From Candolleomyces eurysporus (Eukaryota > Basidiomycota > Agaricomycetes > Agaricales > Psathyrellaceae): a stretch of DNA of 14,301 bases. Both the position numbers and the translations under genes were made by a program. Of the stretch, positions 1 through 7,764 are shown piece after piece (position 1 is the first letter of the stretch; each line of letters starts with the position of its first letter). The notes beneath the pieces were generated by a model that did not search any database, was not told where the DNA came from, and was given only the letters and a program-made list of their open reading frames with translations. The stretch spans positions 31,088 to 45,388 of the forward strand of contig JANBPK010001095.1 in assembly GCA_027579435.1 (NCBI GenBank), in the 5' to 3' direction.

Positions 1-727
1 GNNNNCTGATTGTGATGTTATCATCGATATGTACAGGGAAGAGGAANCGTCCATGAAGGAAATTTTCCGGTATGGCAACAGCTCCGCGCTCAACGTTTGG
101 ACNGTCGGGTATGCACANGTCCTNNGNCTCTCCAAACAATTCCATCGCAACTGACATTTGCCCGGATCAGGTTCATGGAGGGTGATGGTAAAGGTCTCCT
201 GGGATACGCNACCTTCCCATCAGACTACGAGTCCGCACCCNAGAAAGANGGTGTTGTCCTNCTCTACTCCACGATGCCCGACGTCGGCCAGGCTCCCTAC
301 AACAAGGGTCGCACACTCACCCACGAAGCTGGCCACTGGGCAGGTCTCTACCACACTTTCGAGGTACGTTCGGTTATTCATCGCCTTCGCCCTCCGCTCG
401 AACTGATCGTCGGTCAACACTTTCGACAGGGAGGATGCCAGGGCAACGGAGACTTCGTCGATGACACCCCTGCCGAGAAGGACGCCGCGTACGGGTGCCC
501 TAGTAAGAAATCAACGTGCCCCGGCGGGAAGCAGGATCCCATCAGTACGTTGTGTNNAANTTTAGACCATACTTCGACGCGAANCTGATTGTGATCGCCC
601 CCCTCTCCTTTCCTCTATAGCGAATTTCATGAACTACTCCGATGATTTGTGCATGGAGCGCTTCACTGATGGTCAGGCTACCCGAATTCGTGCCCAGATG
701 CGAGCCTTCAGAGCAGTGGATATCTAG
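1..727 (+). CDS. Secreted M43 (pappalysin-like) zinc metalloprotease, 5' end missing
   Basis: Fungal extracellular metalloprotease of the M43 (MEP1-like) group, expected to be secreted and to cleave proteins outside the cell. Exons inferred: 37-108, 171-363, 430-544 and 621-727 (TAG at 725-727). Positions 1-36 look like the end of an intron (tacag at 32-36). The joined exons stay in phase. The zinc site [11 protein letters not shown] fits HExxHxxGxxH. It is followed by an acidic stretch (GDFVDDTP), a Cys-containing loop and the Met-turn segment FMNYSDD, then the usual end about 30 residues later. The block LNVWTVG joins GLLGYATFP only if 109-170 is removed. The 66-nt intron 364-429 is a multiple of three and has no stop in frame. 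The signal peptide and propeptide lie outside the window. Several Ns fall in exons. Family assignment is firm; the substrate cannot be read from the sequence. Confidence 0.9.
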
Positions 728-782
728 ANTGTCTNNACGTACATCTGTTAGTTATGCAAGCGTTTCGCCTCAATAATAANAN

Positions 783-2750
783 NGACTGTCTTTGGCTGTG
801 TTTGATGTGACGACTTCGACTCCACTTTTCCGTGCCGTTGGGCTCNNACAGANAANGACATATGGTTTTAATATACACGGGGCGAAAGGAGCTNGTATGG
901 ATTGGGTCATCAAGTTAGGAAAGGACCTATGTGAAACAACACCCCGGAATCCTGTCTGAACGACTCCACCGAGGTAATGCTGTCCAANTCGTGATATTCG
1001 AGACGCCTNGTTCTCCGAAAAGTCAGAACCAACTCCTTCAAACTGTCAGGAGGCTCCTGAAACACCAGGCTACTGTCGGAATACTTGTAATTCCGCCGTG
1101 CGTAGAGGAAGATGTCAAGGCAGGACGAGTCTTCTGCCCACTCGGGAGGGAGGCCCATGATTTTCAGCGATTCGAGATTTGGTAGGAATTCTGTTCCGCT
1201 GGTGGAGAGATGGAAAAGGACGTCATCAGTGGAAGAATATTTGATGGTTATGTGGTCGAGAGCGAGATTAGTGATGGTTGGAAGGCCGTAAAGGAGAGAC
1301 CGCAGCTCTTCTCCTTCCATGTCGAAACACTCGAGGCAAAGAGATCGGAAAGTTGCGGCACACTGCGATCGATTGTAGATAAACTCGTGCAGCACGGCCG
1401 CAAGACTGTATCCTTCTACTTCGTCACAAAACTCGCTGAATTGAACTTTTAGCGCTTCGAGAGAAGGCGTTTTGAGCAAATCAAAAATTGAGCTCGAGGC
1501 AGGGCTGGCTCGCTTGAGGACGAGGGTGCGGACTTTAGGAAGGAGGAGCCCGCCTGTGCGGAATCGCTCAACGGAGAGATCATCAAAGTCGTACCACCAT
1601 CCTATGTTGTCGTTGAAGTCGATGGTCAAGGTTTCCACGTTGACGCAGTGATGCAGGGCTGTCATGAGCTGCGGGCCTCCTTTCCAATCGCAACAGATTG
1701 AGAAAGACGTCAAATTCCCCAAGAGCTGCGGTGTAAGATGGAGTGGCGCGTGCTCGTAATCNATGATGCTGTTGAGAGTTGGAAGGAATATTTGCAAAGA
1801 AGTGAGGCTGGTAGGGATACGGTGGAAAGCGGAGTCGAATGGAATAGTGGGTTCTTCCCATTGACNAGTGAAATTCAGGGTTAGAGATTGAATGGTATCG
1901 AATGGACGGGAGTCTGCATTCGGAGCGAAGGTGTTGAGCGCGTCAACCATCTTCAGGAAGCACCTGGGACTNGTGCAGGTCAGTGAAAGGTGATGTAGGG
2001 AAGGGCCGGATGCCAGAAGTTGGGATACGTCATGACTTGCTAGATGACAACACTTTGACTGGTCCGANGATTCGATACCACATTTGCCCTCAATCNTGAG
2101 AGACTTCGGCAGGTTCCCAGCTCGATCTAACCAATTCAGAATCTTCCGAACCTGAAACTGGTCGCCCGAAAGGTAAAGCCCGTCCCACAAACGACGTGCA
2201 AGGTGCACCGCATCTCGCCAGTTCTTGCAAACGAGACACAGGTCGAGCACCTTTGAGCTGTAGGAAGGGACCAGANGATTTGGGAGTGCCATCTCGAATA
2301 TTTCCCCCAGTACCTCTGGCGGTGTCCTNCGTATAGGTGAAAGGACTGCCTTGTATCGGTGCAATTCCCCTTCGACCTCTTCCAGCTGTGACCGCAGCTG
2401 NGATACTCTGTCTGAGAGCTGTGCNATTCCCTGTTTGACGTCTTCAACTTCGAAAGAGTNTGGTATGTTGTTGCCGGAGAATAGGTGAGCTAGATGAGCA
2501 TGCGCCCTCATCGCGATGGTGGTTGAAAGCAAAGAGTGGTCAGATCGTCGATTCGGCCAACGCCGCAGCCNCCTTGCCAATTTGAAGCTCCCANACAATG
2601 TATTACCCTCCATCTCATCCAAGGACGTGAGGTTGTAGTGGCACTGATGAGATCAAGATTCAATCGTGGTTCCGTATATGCATTGTATAAAATCTCCCAG
2701 AATACGTGGATGACTTGACCTGGGCTTGACAATCAAATACTAATCACCTA
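783..2750. repeat. Tandem duplication, unit A
   Basis: Left copy of a direct duplication of about 1.95 kb. It carries the whole first F-box gene plus about 125 bp of 3' flank and about 240 bp of 5' flank. Shared flank blocks include a GATGTGA...CCGTGCC stretch near 800-835 (matching 2875-2915) and GGGCTTGACAATCAA near 2722-2736 (matching 4766-4780). Boundaries are by eye, to within about 20 bp. About 100 bp of unrelated sequence separates the two units. Confidence 0.8.
910..2511 (-). CDS. F-box-like / leucine-rich protein, tandem copy A
   Basis: Intronless gene for about 533 aa. The start is the ATG at 2511-2509 because the match to copy B becomes strong just before it (HSLLSTT then MRA.AHLAHL). 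Residues about 20-52 look like a coiled coil (SDRV.QLRSQLEEVEGEL). Residues about 58-112 form the F-box-like motif, with LSPI.RTPPEVLGEIFEMAL, CLVCKNWRD and RRLW. The remaining 400 or so residues hold irregular leucine-rich segments such as VETLTIDFND, LPKVRTLVLKRASP, ATFRSLCLECFDM and DSLKELVLTFRR. F-box proteins of this kind usually recruit substrates to SCF ubiquitin ligases through Skp1; that role is inferred here. Several codons contain N. No frameshift or stop interrupts it, so it is probably a live copy. The target is unknown. Confidence 0.85.
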   Translation of the reverse strand: MRAHAHLAHLFSGNNIPXSFEVEDVKQGXAQLSDRVXQLRSQLEEVEGELHRYKAVLSPIXRTPPEVLGEIFEMALPNXLVPSYSSKVLDLCLVCKNWRDAVHLARRLWDGLYLSGDQFQVRKILNWLDRAGNLPKSLXIEGKCGIEXSDQSKCCHLASHDVSQLLASGPSLHHLSLTCXSPRCFLKMVDALNTFAPNADSRPFDTIQSLTLNFTXQWEEPTIPFDSAFHRIPTSLTSLQIFLPTLNSIXDYEHAPLHLTPQLLGNLTSFSICCDWKGGPQLMTALHHCVNVETLTIDFNDNIGWWYDFDDLSVERFRTGGLLLPKVRTLVLKRASPASSSIFDLLKTPSLEALKVQFSEFCDEVEGYSLAAVLHEFIYNRSQCAATFRSLCLECFDMEGEELRSLLYGLPTITNLALDHITIKYSSTDDVLFHLSTSGTEFLPNLESLKIMGLPPEWAEDSSCLDIFLYARRNYKYSDSSLVFQEPPDSLKELVLTFRRXRRLEYHXLDSITSVESFRQDSGVLFHIGPFLT

Positions 2751-2854
2751 TCATAATGGCCATATATAATCATCAGCTCTAAGAACCCTGAAAGAACGAT
2801 CGCAAGCCACATACATATTGTAGATCATAGAGTGTTCACATGTGCATCTCAGGC
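2751..2854. other. Spacer between the two duplicated units
   Basis: AT-rich stretch of about 100 bp with no open frame of note and no clear match to the flanks of either unit. It must hold the end of the promoter region of copy A and the 3' end of copy B, both on the minus strand. Confidence 0.5.
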
Positions 2855-2966
2855 TGTCACTGTACGGTTGTGTGCGATGTGATGACTCCCTCTCAACGTT
2901 TCCCGTGCCACTGAGCCCAGACTTCGGTTTTAGTGTACACTTAGCAAAAAGAGCTATGGGTTTGGG

Positions 2967-4583
2967 TTATTGAAACAGCAAAGGACCTATATTAAACAAC
3001 ACGCGGCAATCCTGTCTGAACGACTTCACTAAGGTATTGTTGTCCAAATCGTGACATTCGAAACGCTTTGTTCTCCGGAAAGTCAGAACCAGCTCCTTCA
3101 AACTGTCAGGAGGCTCCACAAATATAACGCTATCCCTTCCAACGTTGGAATAGATGTAATTTCGCCGTGCGNTGAGGAACTCGGCAAGGCGGGTTGAGTC
3201 TTCTGCCCACTCGGGAGCAAGGCCCATGATTTTCAGTGATTCGAGATTCGGTAAGAGTTCCTTATCCTTGACAGCGAGATGGAAAAGGACTTCATCATCG
3301 GAAAACCAGATGTCTACTTGGTCNAGAACGAGATGGGTGATGGTTGGAAGGCCGTAAAGGAGGGACTGAAAATCTAGCCTTGTTAAGCCTAAACACTCCA
3401 GACGGAGAGAACGGAAGGTTGCTGCACACTGCGAACGATTGTTGAGGAACTTGTGCAGCACGGGCGCAAAATCATAATCTTCTAGGTGGTCGTAAGACGC
3501 GCTGAATTGAATGTTCAACGCTTGGAGTGAAGGTGTTTTGAGCAATTCGATAATTGAATCCGAGGCGGGGCTAGCCCGTTTGAGAGAAAGGGTGCGGAGT
3601 TTGGGAAGGAGTAGGCCGTCTGTGCGGAATCGCTGGATAAAGGGGTCGTAGGAATACCACCATCTGACGTTGTCGTTGAAGTCAATGGTCAAGTTCTCCA
3701 CGTTGACNCAGTGTGGCAGGGCTGTCATGAACTGTAGGCCTCCCTGCCAGTTACAACAGATTGAAAAAGAAGTCAATTGCCTTAGGAGTTGAGGTGGGAG
3801 ATGTAGCGGAGCGCTTTCGGTATAGCTGGAGCCGAACGCGTCATTGTGAGCTGGAAGAGATAGTTCTAGTGAAGTGATGCTGGTAGGAATGCTGTGGAAA
3901 GCCGATTCGGATGGAAGAGTGGGTTCTTCCCACAGACGAGTGAAATTCAGGTTCAGAGATTGGATGGTATCGAATGGACGAGGCTCTGCATTCGGAGCGA
4001 AGGTGTTGAGCGCGTCAACCATCTTCAGGAAGCACCTGGGACTGGCACAGATCAGTGAAAGGTGATGTAGGAAAGGGCCGGATGCCAAAAGTTGAGATAC
4101 GTCGTGACTCGATAGATGACAGCGCTTTGACTTGTCCAAGGACTCGACACTACACTTGCCCTCGATCTTGAGAGACTTCGGCAGGTTCCCAGCTCGATCT
4201 AACCAATTCAGAATCTTCCGATGCTGAAACTGGTCGCCCGAAAGGTAAAGCCCGCTCCACAAACGACGTGTAACGCGCGCCGCGTCTCGCCAATTCTTGC
4301 AAACGAGGCACAGCTCCAGCAATCTCAAGCTGTAGGAAGGTACCAGACTCTCTGGGAGTGCCATCTCGAATATTTCCCCCAGTACCTCTGGCGGTGTCCT
4401 CCGTATAGGTGAAAGGATCGTCTTCCATCGGTGCAATTCCCCTTCAACCTCCTCCAACTGTGACCGCAGCTGCGATACTCTGTCTGAGAGCTGGGCGATT
4501 CCCCGTTTGACGTCTTCGACTTCAAAAGAGTTTGGTGCGTCGTTGCCGGAGAGTAGGTGAGCCAGATGAGCATTCGCTCTCAT
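2967..4583 (-). CDS. F-box-like / leucine-rich protein, tandem copy B
   Basis: Intronless paralogue of copy A, about 538 aa from the ATG at 4583-4581 (MRANAHLAHL). The order is the same: a coiled coil near residues 20-52 (QLRSQLEEVEGEL), the F-box-like motif at about 58-112 (LSPIRRTPPEVLGEIFEMAL, CLVCKNWRDAARVTRRLW), then irregular leucine-rich segments ending in DSLKELVLTFRRTKRFECHD. The N-terminal third is nearly identical to copy A. The leucine-rich part and the C-terminal tail differ more, including a few residues of length change around residues 250-260. This is the pattern expected if the substrate-binding face diverges while the Skp1-binding face is held. Only three codons contain N. 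An in-frame ATG 50 codons upstream exists, but copy A does not support it. Target unknown. Confidence 0.87.
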   Translation of the reverse strand: MRANAHLAHLLSGNDAPNSFEVEDVKRGIAQLSDRVSQLRSQLEEVEGELHRWKTILSPIRRTPPEVLGEIFEMALPESLVPSYSLRLLELCLVCKNWRDAARVTRRLWSGLYLSGDQFQHRKILNWLDRAGNLPKSLKIEGKCSVESLDKSKRCHLSSHDVSQLLASGPFLHHLSLICASPRCFLKMVDALNTFAPNAEPRPFDTIQSLNLNFTRLWEEPTLPSESAFHSIPTSITSLELSLPAHNDAFGSSYTESAPLHLPPQLLRQLTSFSICCNWQGGLQFMTALPHXVNVENLTIDFNDNVRWWYSYDPFIQRFRTDGLLLPKLRTLSLKRASPASDSIIELLKTPSLQALNIQFSASYDHLEDYDFAPVLHKFLNNRSQCAATFRSLRLECLGLTRLDFQSLLYGLPTITHLVXDQVDIWFSDDEVLFHLAVKDKELLPNLESLKIMGLAPEWAEDSTRLAEFLXARRNYIYSNVGRDSVIFVEPPDSLKELVLTFRRTKRFECHDLDNNTLVKSFRQDCRVLFNIGPLLFQ

Positions 4584-4713
4584 CGTGGTGGTGGTCGAAA
4601 GCAAAGAGTGGTAAGGTTCGCACCTCCCCGGCTGCCTTGCCGATTTTACCATCTCATCCAAAGAATACGAGGTTGTAGCAGTGACACTATCATGACCAAG
4701 ATTCAATCGTAAG

Positions 4714-4727
4714 TTTATATATATATT
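4714..4727 (-). promoter_or_regulatory. Candidate TATA element of F-box copy B
   Basis: On the minus strand this reads as a TATATATATAAA run about 130 bp upstream of the copy B start codon, inside the duplicated 5' flank. The matching place in unit A (about 2674-2686) has lost the run and reads only GCATATAC. It is a plausible core promoter difference, but AT runs of this size also arise by chance. Confidence 0.35.
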
Positions 4728-4792
4728 GTGCAAAATTTCTCAAAATACACGGATGGCTTAAACTGGGCTTGACAATCAAGTAACACCTAGTT

Positions 4793-5806
4793 GAAGGCGG
4801 TGATGGTTGAGAGCTCGAGGGTACTTCCAGATACAGCTGGCGTTTGGAGTAGCCTGTGGAAGGCGGAGGGTGTGAAGCCTCGGAAGGACCACCTCTGTCA
4901 CAGAGATCTAATGATGGGTCGTCGTCGTAGACCGATGCACATAAGATATCGATGGTCAGCGTTTTGAGAGTTAAGCAGTGGTGGGGCGTCAAAGTGAATC
5001 CGGTAATACGTGGAAAGAGATGATCTCTTCTTCCTCCAGCCGGTTGGTGGAAACCCGTTGCGAGAGGCAGAGACCCAGGGTGGTAAGATTTTGAGGGAGG
5101 TCGGAGAACGTAGATTGATATATAGGTGCCAGGGAGCCGTCCCCCACTGGCAGTCATTGGGATGGCCAGAGAGTTGAAATTCCATCGGGAAAGTTTGGTT
5201 TCAGCAGGGCGAGCTTCAGTGGTGTCCAGAGCCCGCTATGACGGATACAGCCTCGGATATCCTGATAAATGACAGATAAGCAACCAATAGAAGGCACATG
5301 CGCAAATAGCCAAGCAACTCCCGCCTTAACCAGTGGACACTGACTCGCCGTCCCATTGCAACGTAAGCCGTTGGTCGACGGGCTGAGAACCTGGATCTTT
5401 GAGTAGCCGCCAGCGCGATGGAGCCAAGTAGCCATCGCTTGGCGCGTATACCAGGTTTGATAGGAGAAATTTCAAGGAAAACGCCACCCCACAATCGGTG
5501 AGTCGTACGTGCAATTGTGTAAACTCGGCGCAAACTCAGCAATTTCCCCAGGTCCAGGTGTTTCAGCGGATCTAGAAAAAAATAGGGGAATATCTCCCTA
5601 GCACCTCGGCAGGTACTCTTTGTTATGGAGAAATTACCAATGTCTGTTACGCCAGTTCAAGTTCGAGTTTTCGAACCTGCTGACGGAGGTCGGCAAGACG
5701 GCTTGTGAGGCTATCAACTGCACGTCGCGCAAACTCCAGCCTCTGAGGAGTTTGGAGCAATGTTATTTTTGAGAAGATATGACCGGTCTCTGGTGCCTAA
5801 ATCCAT
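4793..5806 (-). pseudogene. Decayed F-box-like gene (third family member), C-terminus lost
   Basis: Scattered frames on the minus strand follow the order of copies A and B. First comes an ATG at 5806-5804 and a start resembling SYLLKNNIAPNSSEA. Then, in a shifted frame, comes a coiled coil (ARRAVDSLTSRLADLRQQV). In-frame stops lie at 5649-5647 and 5625-5623. Next is an F-box core (QRVPAEVLG, then after a frameshift EIFPYFF), LLSLRRVYTIARTTHRLWGG, WLHRAGGYSKIQVLS (compare WLDRAGNLPKSLKIEG), VAWLFAHVPSIGCLSVIYQ, HHCLTLKTLTIDI, and VLPRLHTLRLPQATPNAS. The alignment stops near 4795, at the edge of duplicated unit B, so the last third is missing. It is too divergent from A and B to be a recent copy. 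At least two stops and several frame changes make function very unlikely. Confidence 0.8.
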
Positions 5807-5966
5807 TGTCGGTCGACGGAGGAGGATATTTTATGGTTTAAGCGAGGTTTAAGAGGAGAGACAAGCTGGATTAGGATGTCGATCATATTGAATTGGTTTG
5901 GCTCTTTCTGTTTCAAGGACGGATATACATTAGATGCCAGTGAAAGTACGAGTGAGTTAACTACTA
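5807..5966. other. Intergenic stretch between decayed F-box gene and dioxygenase gene
   Basis: No coding signal seen. It should hold the 3' untranslated region of the dioxygenase gene and the old promoter of the decayed F-box gene. Confidence 0.5.
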
Positions 5967-7461
5967 TTAGCATGACATATCTGAATCCGAGTACTCCTCT
6001 TCCTCACCCGCACTTCTGCTTATCTCTTCCAGAAGACTGCTACACTCCACCCTAAGATGCGGGAATGCATCGACCAACCAAGCAACTCGATCTTGAAGCG
6101 GCTTCAGCTCAGCGGTCAGAACGAGGTCCCCATAAACATGCTCAATCGCGAACTCGTTGCCAAAAGCACCACTGCCAAAAGCAGCGTCGGTCGTCATCAT
6201 CTTCATCCTTGGTGTTACCCAAAGGACCGGAAGCGAGCGACCGCTTTCTGACCGGTAGGAGGAACCACAGACTCGTTTGGCGCCAAAATCACGGAGGATC
6301 TCGTCCACGGACATAATATCCTCGTAATCACCGATACTGTCTCCCGAGACTCTATCCATGATGTAATCCTCCTCTTCTCCCTGATAAACGACTTGGACGG
6401 ATGTTTGCAATTTGAGTTGAAGACAGGCCGTTTTGATAAGGGCGTCGTTACCTTTGAGTGCGCCGCCGAATTGTAGGAGATTTATCTCCTTCGTGTTGAC
6501 GGGGTATTTGTGTAAAAGACCGAAGCCTAATACACCACCATTTGGCAGCACCTCTTGATTTAGCATGAGCTTCGTTAAGGTGGCGACAAGCTCCTCAAGC
6601 GGTTTCGCCGGGACGGGTTTAGGGTCTTCAAGATTGGTCTTGACAAGGTGAAGGTTGTAAGTGAGAGTGACGCGGTATCCTATTTCGACGGGAGCGACCT
6701 CGTGCTCGATGTCGCTATAGAAGGCTGCGAAAGCGATCTGCGGTGCCTTCGTGTCTGGGTGGAAGACAAGGTTGGAGGAGTCGAAGTTTAACAGCTTCCC
6801 TTCCTTGCCTAGTAGCAGATTACCACCAGAATGGACAGTAGGCAAAACCACGACCAAAGTTGCGAAGAGGTCGTTCGCCCTAGGCGTATCAACGTGAGGC
6901 TTGAAGAATGAGCCGGGCCCTAGAAATGTGGCGACAATTAATTTCTGAAAGCATTCTGAATACGAAACTTGAAGAGCAGTCATACCGTATACGTTGAGTT
7001 TGTAGAGCCGAGGATCTAGTTTCACGCCCCCTTTCTCATAATGGAGCAGCTGTTCGTGAATGATATCCATTACGCCGGAATGAATGACATCGAACTGCGG
7101 CGCGAACTGAGAGCTGTCCATCTTCCACGCCTTGCGGTAGCTTTCATCGAAAACATCTTCTCCACCTCGACCAAACGTAGCTCGCTGAGAGGCTTCGACA
7201 AGCTTCGCGATATCAGCGTCCCTGAGGCTCTCGTCTGCAAAGTTGATCACGCTAGACGATGACACGGGATGAAAAAGACGTATNCGCGATAGGGTACGAT
7301 GTGCCACTCCACCTTGCATCTGAGCTTTGCCCATTTCGAAAAAATACATCTGCTTGAGAGCTATCTAGAGGCAAAGTCCCCGAGCAGAAGGTCGGGGTCA
7401 CGATGCTGAGCACCTGCTTCTTGAGGTCTTCGACAGTGGTGCGAGTCGCTGTACGGTTCAT
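5967..7461 (-). CDS. Fe(II)/2-oxoglutarate-dependent dioxygenase (prolyl 4-hydroxylase-like fold), 455 aa
   Basis: Predicted iron and 2-oxoglutarate-dependent oxygenase. Exons on the minus strand: 7461-7313, 7251-6986 and 6919-5967, joining in phase to 455 codons plus stop. Intron 1 (61 nt) joins SSDA to SVINFADES. Intron 2 (66 nt) joins LYKLNVYG to PGSFFKPHVDTPR, the usual unbroken form in fungal members. Expected metal ligands are H147 and D149 (HVD) and H211 (IEHEV). R221 (GYRVTLTYNLHL) is placed to bind 2-oxoglutarate. The N-terminal FCSGTLPL and ATFGRGGEDVFDESYRK blocks are also typical. The C-terminus is acidic (EEEEYSDSD). No signal peptide is evident, so it is probably intracellular. 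The first intron donor (GTGGAG) is weak but is the only one giving the family sequence. Intron 2 is stop-free and a multiple of three. The substrate is unknown. Confidence 0.88.
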
Positions 7462-7764
7462 TGGATTTCGGTCGAATGAAGAACGAGAAGAGTGTGTTTA
7501 TGATAGGGGGAGTGTCCATTTTCCCGACTCCTTTGTACGACGGAGTTGGAATGGGGTCCGGGATTTCGCGTAACAGCACTATGCATGTCACGTTTAAATT
7601 TCGAAGATAGTCTGGAGGCAGGGTTTCCCCAGTCCAGACGCGTCCGCGAAGGTTGAGAAAGGAGGAAGGGGAAACCCACTAGTAGGACCAAAACAAAACT
7701 ACTGCCGAGTAGATACATAGGTGAATACGAATACAATATGAGAAGGCAATCCAACGAAAGGCGT
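7462..7764. other. 5' flank of the dioxygenase gene
   Basis: About 300 bp with no convincing gene. It contains the inverted repeat at 7621-7677 and an ACGCGT at 7638-7643, and should include the dioxygenase promoter on the minus strand. A 98-codon frame here lacks any family resemblance. Confidence 0.5.
7621..7677. repeat. Inverted repeat with perfect 10-bp arms
   Basis: GGGTTTCCCC at 7621-7630 and GGGGAAACCC at 7668-7677 are exact reverse complements, with 37 bp between them. The spacer holds ACGCGT (7638-7643). The repeat lies about 160-215 bp upstream of the dioxygenase ATG. It could be a binding site or chance; the loop is long for a hairpin. Confidence 0.5.

Larger units (their letters stand above)
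2855..4792. repeat. Tandem duplication, unit B
   Basis: Right copy of the direct duplication, carrying F-box gene copy B and flanks that match unit A on both sides. Its right edge near 4780-4792 lies directly against the truncated C-terminal end of the decayed F-box gene at 4793-5806. The junction of unit and wreck is therefore visible in the sequence. Confidence 0.8.

Noticed and set aside
1..727. Decay of the metalloprotease gene because of its apparent frame changes and Ns
   Set aside because: Three phase-consistent introns explain the breaks, and the zinc site, Met-turn and stop are in their usual places.
4584..4733. Longer N-terminus (50 residues) for F-box copy B
   Set aside because: Copy A does not keep the same upstream reading, and the flank behaves like diverged non-coding sequence until just before the shared MRA start.
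7458..7754. Open frame of 98 codons on the minus strand with a hydrophobic start
   Set aside because: No family resemblance. It lies in the dioxygenase 5' flank and overlaps the true start in another frame.
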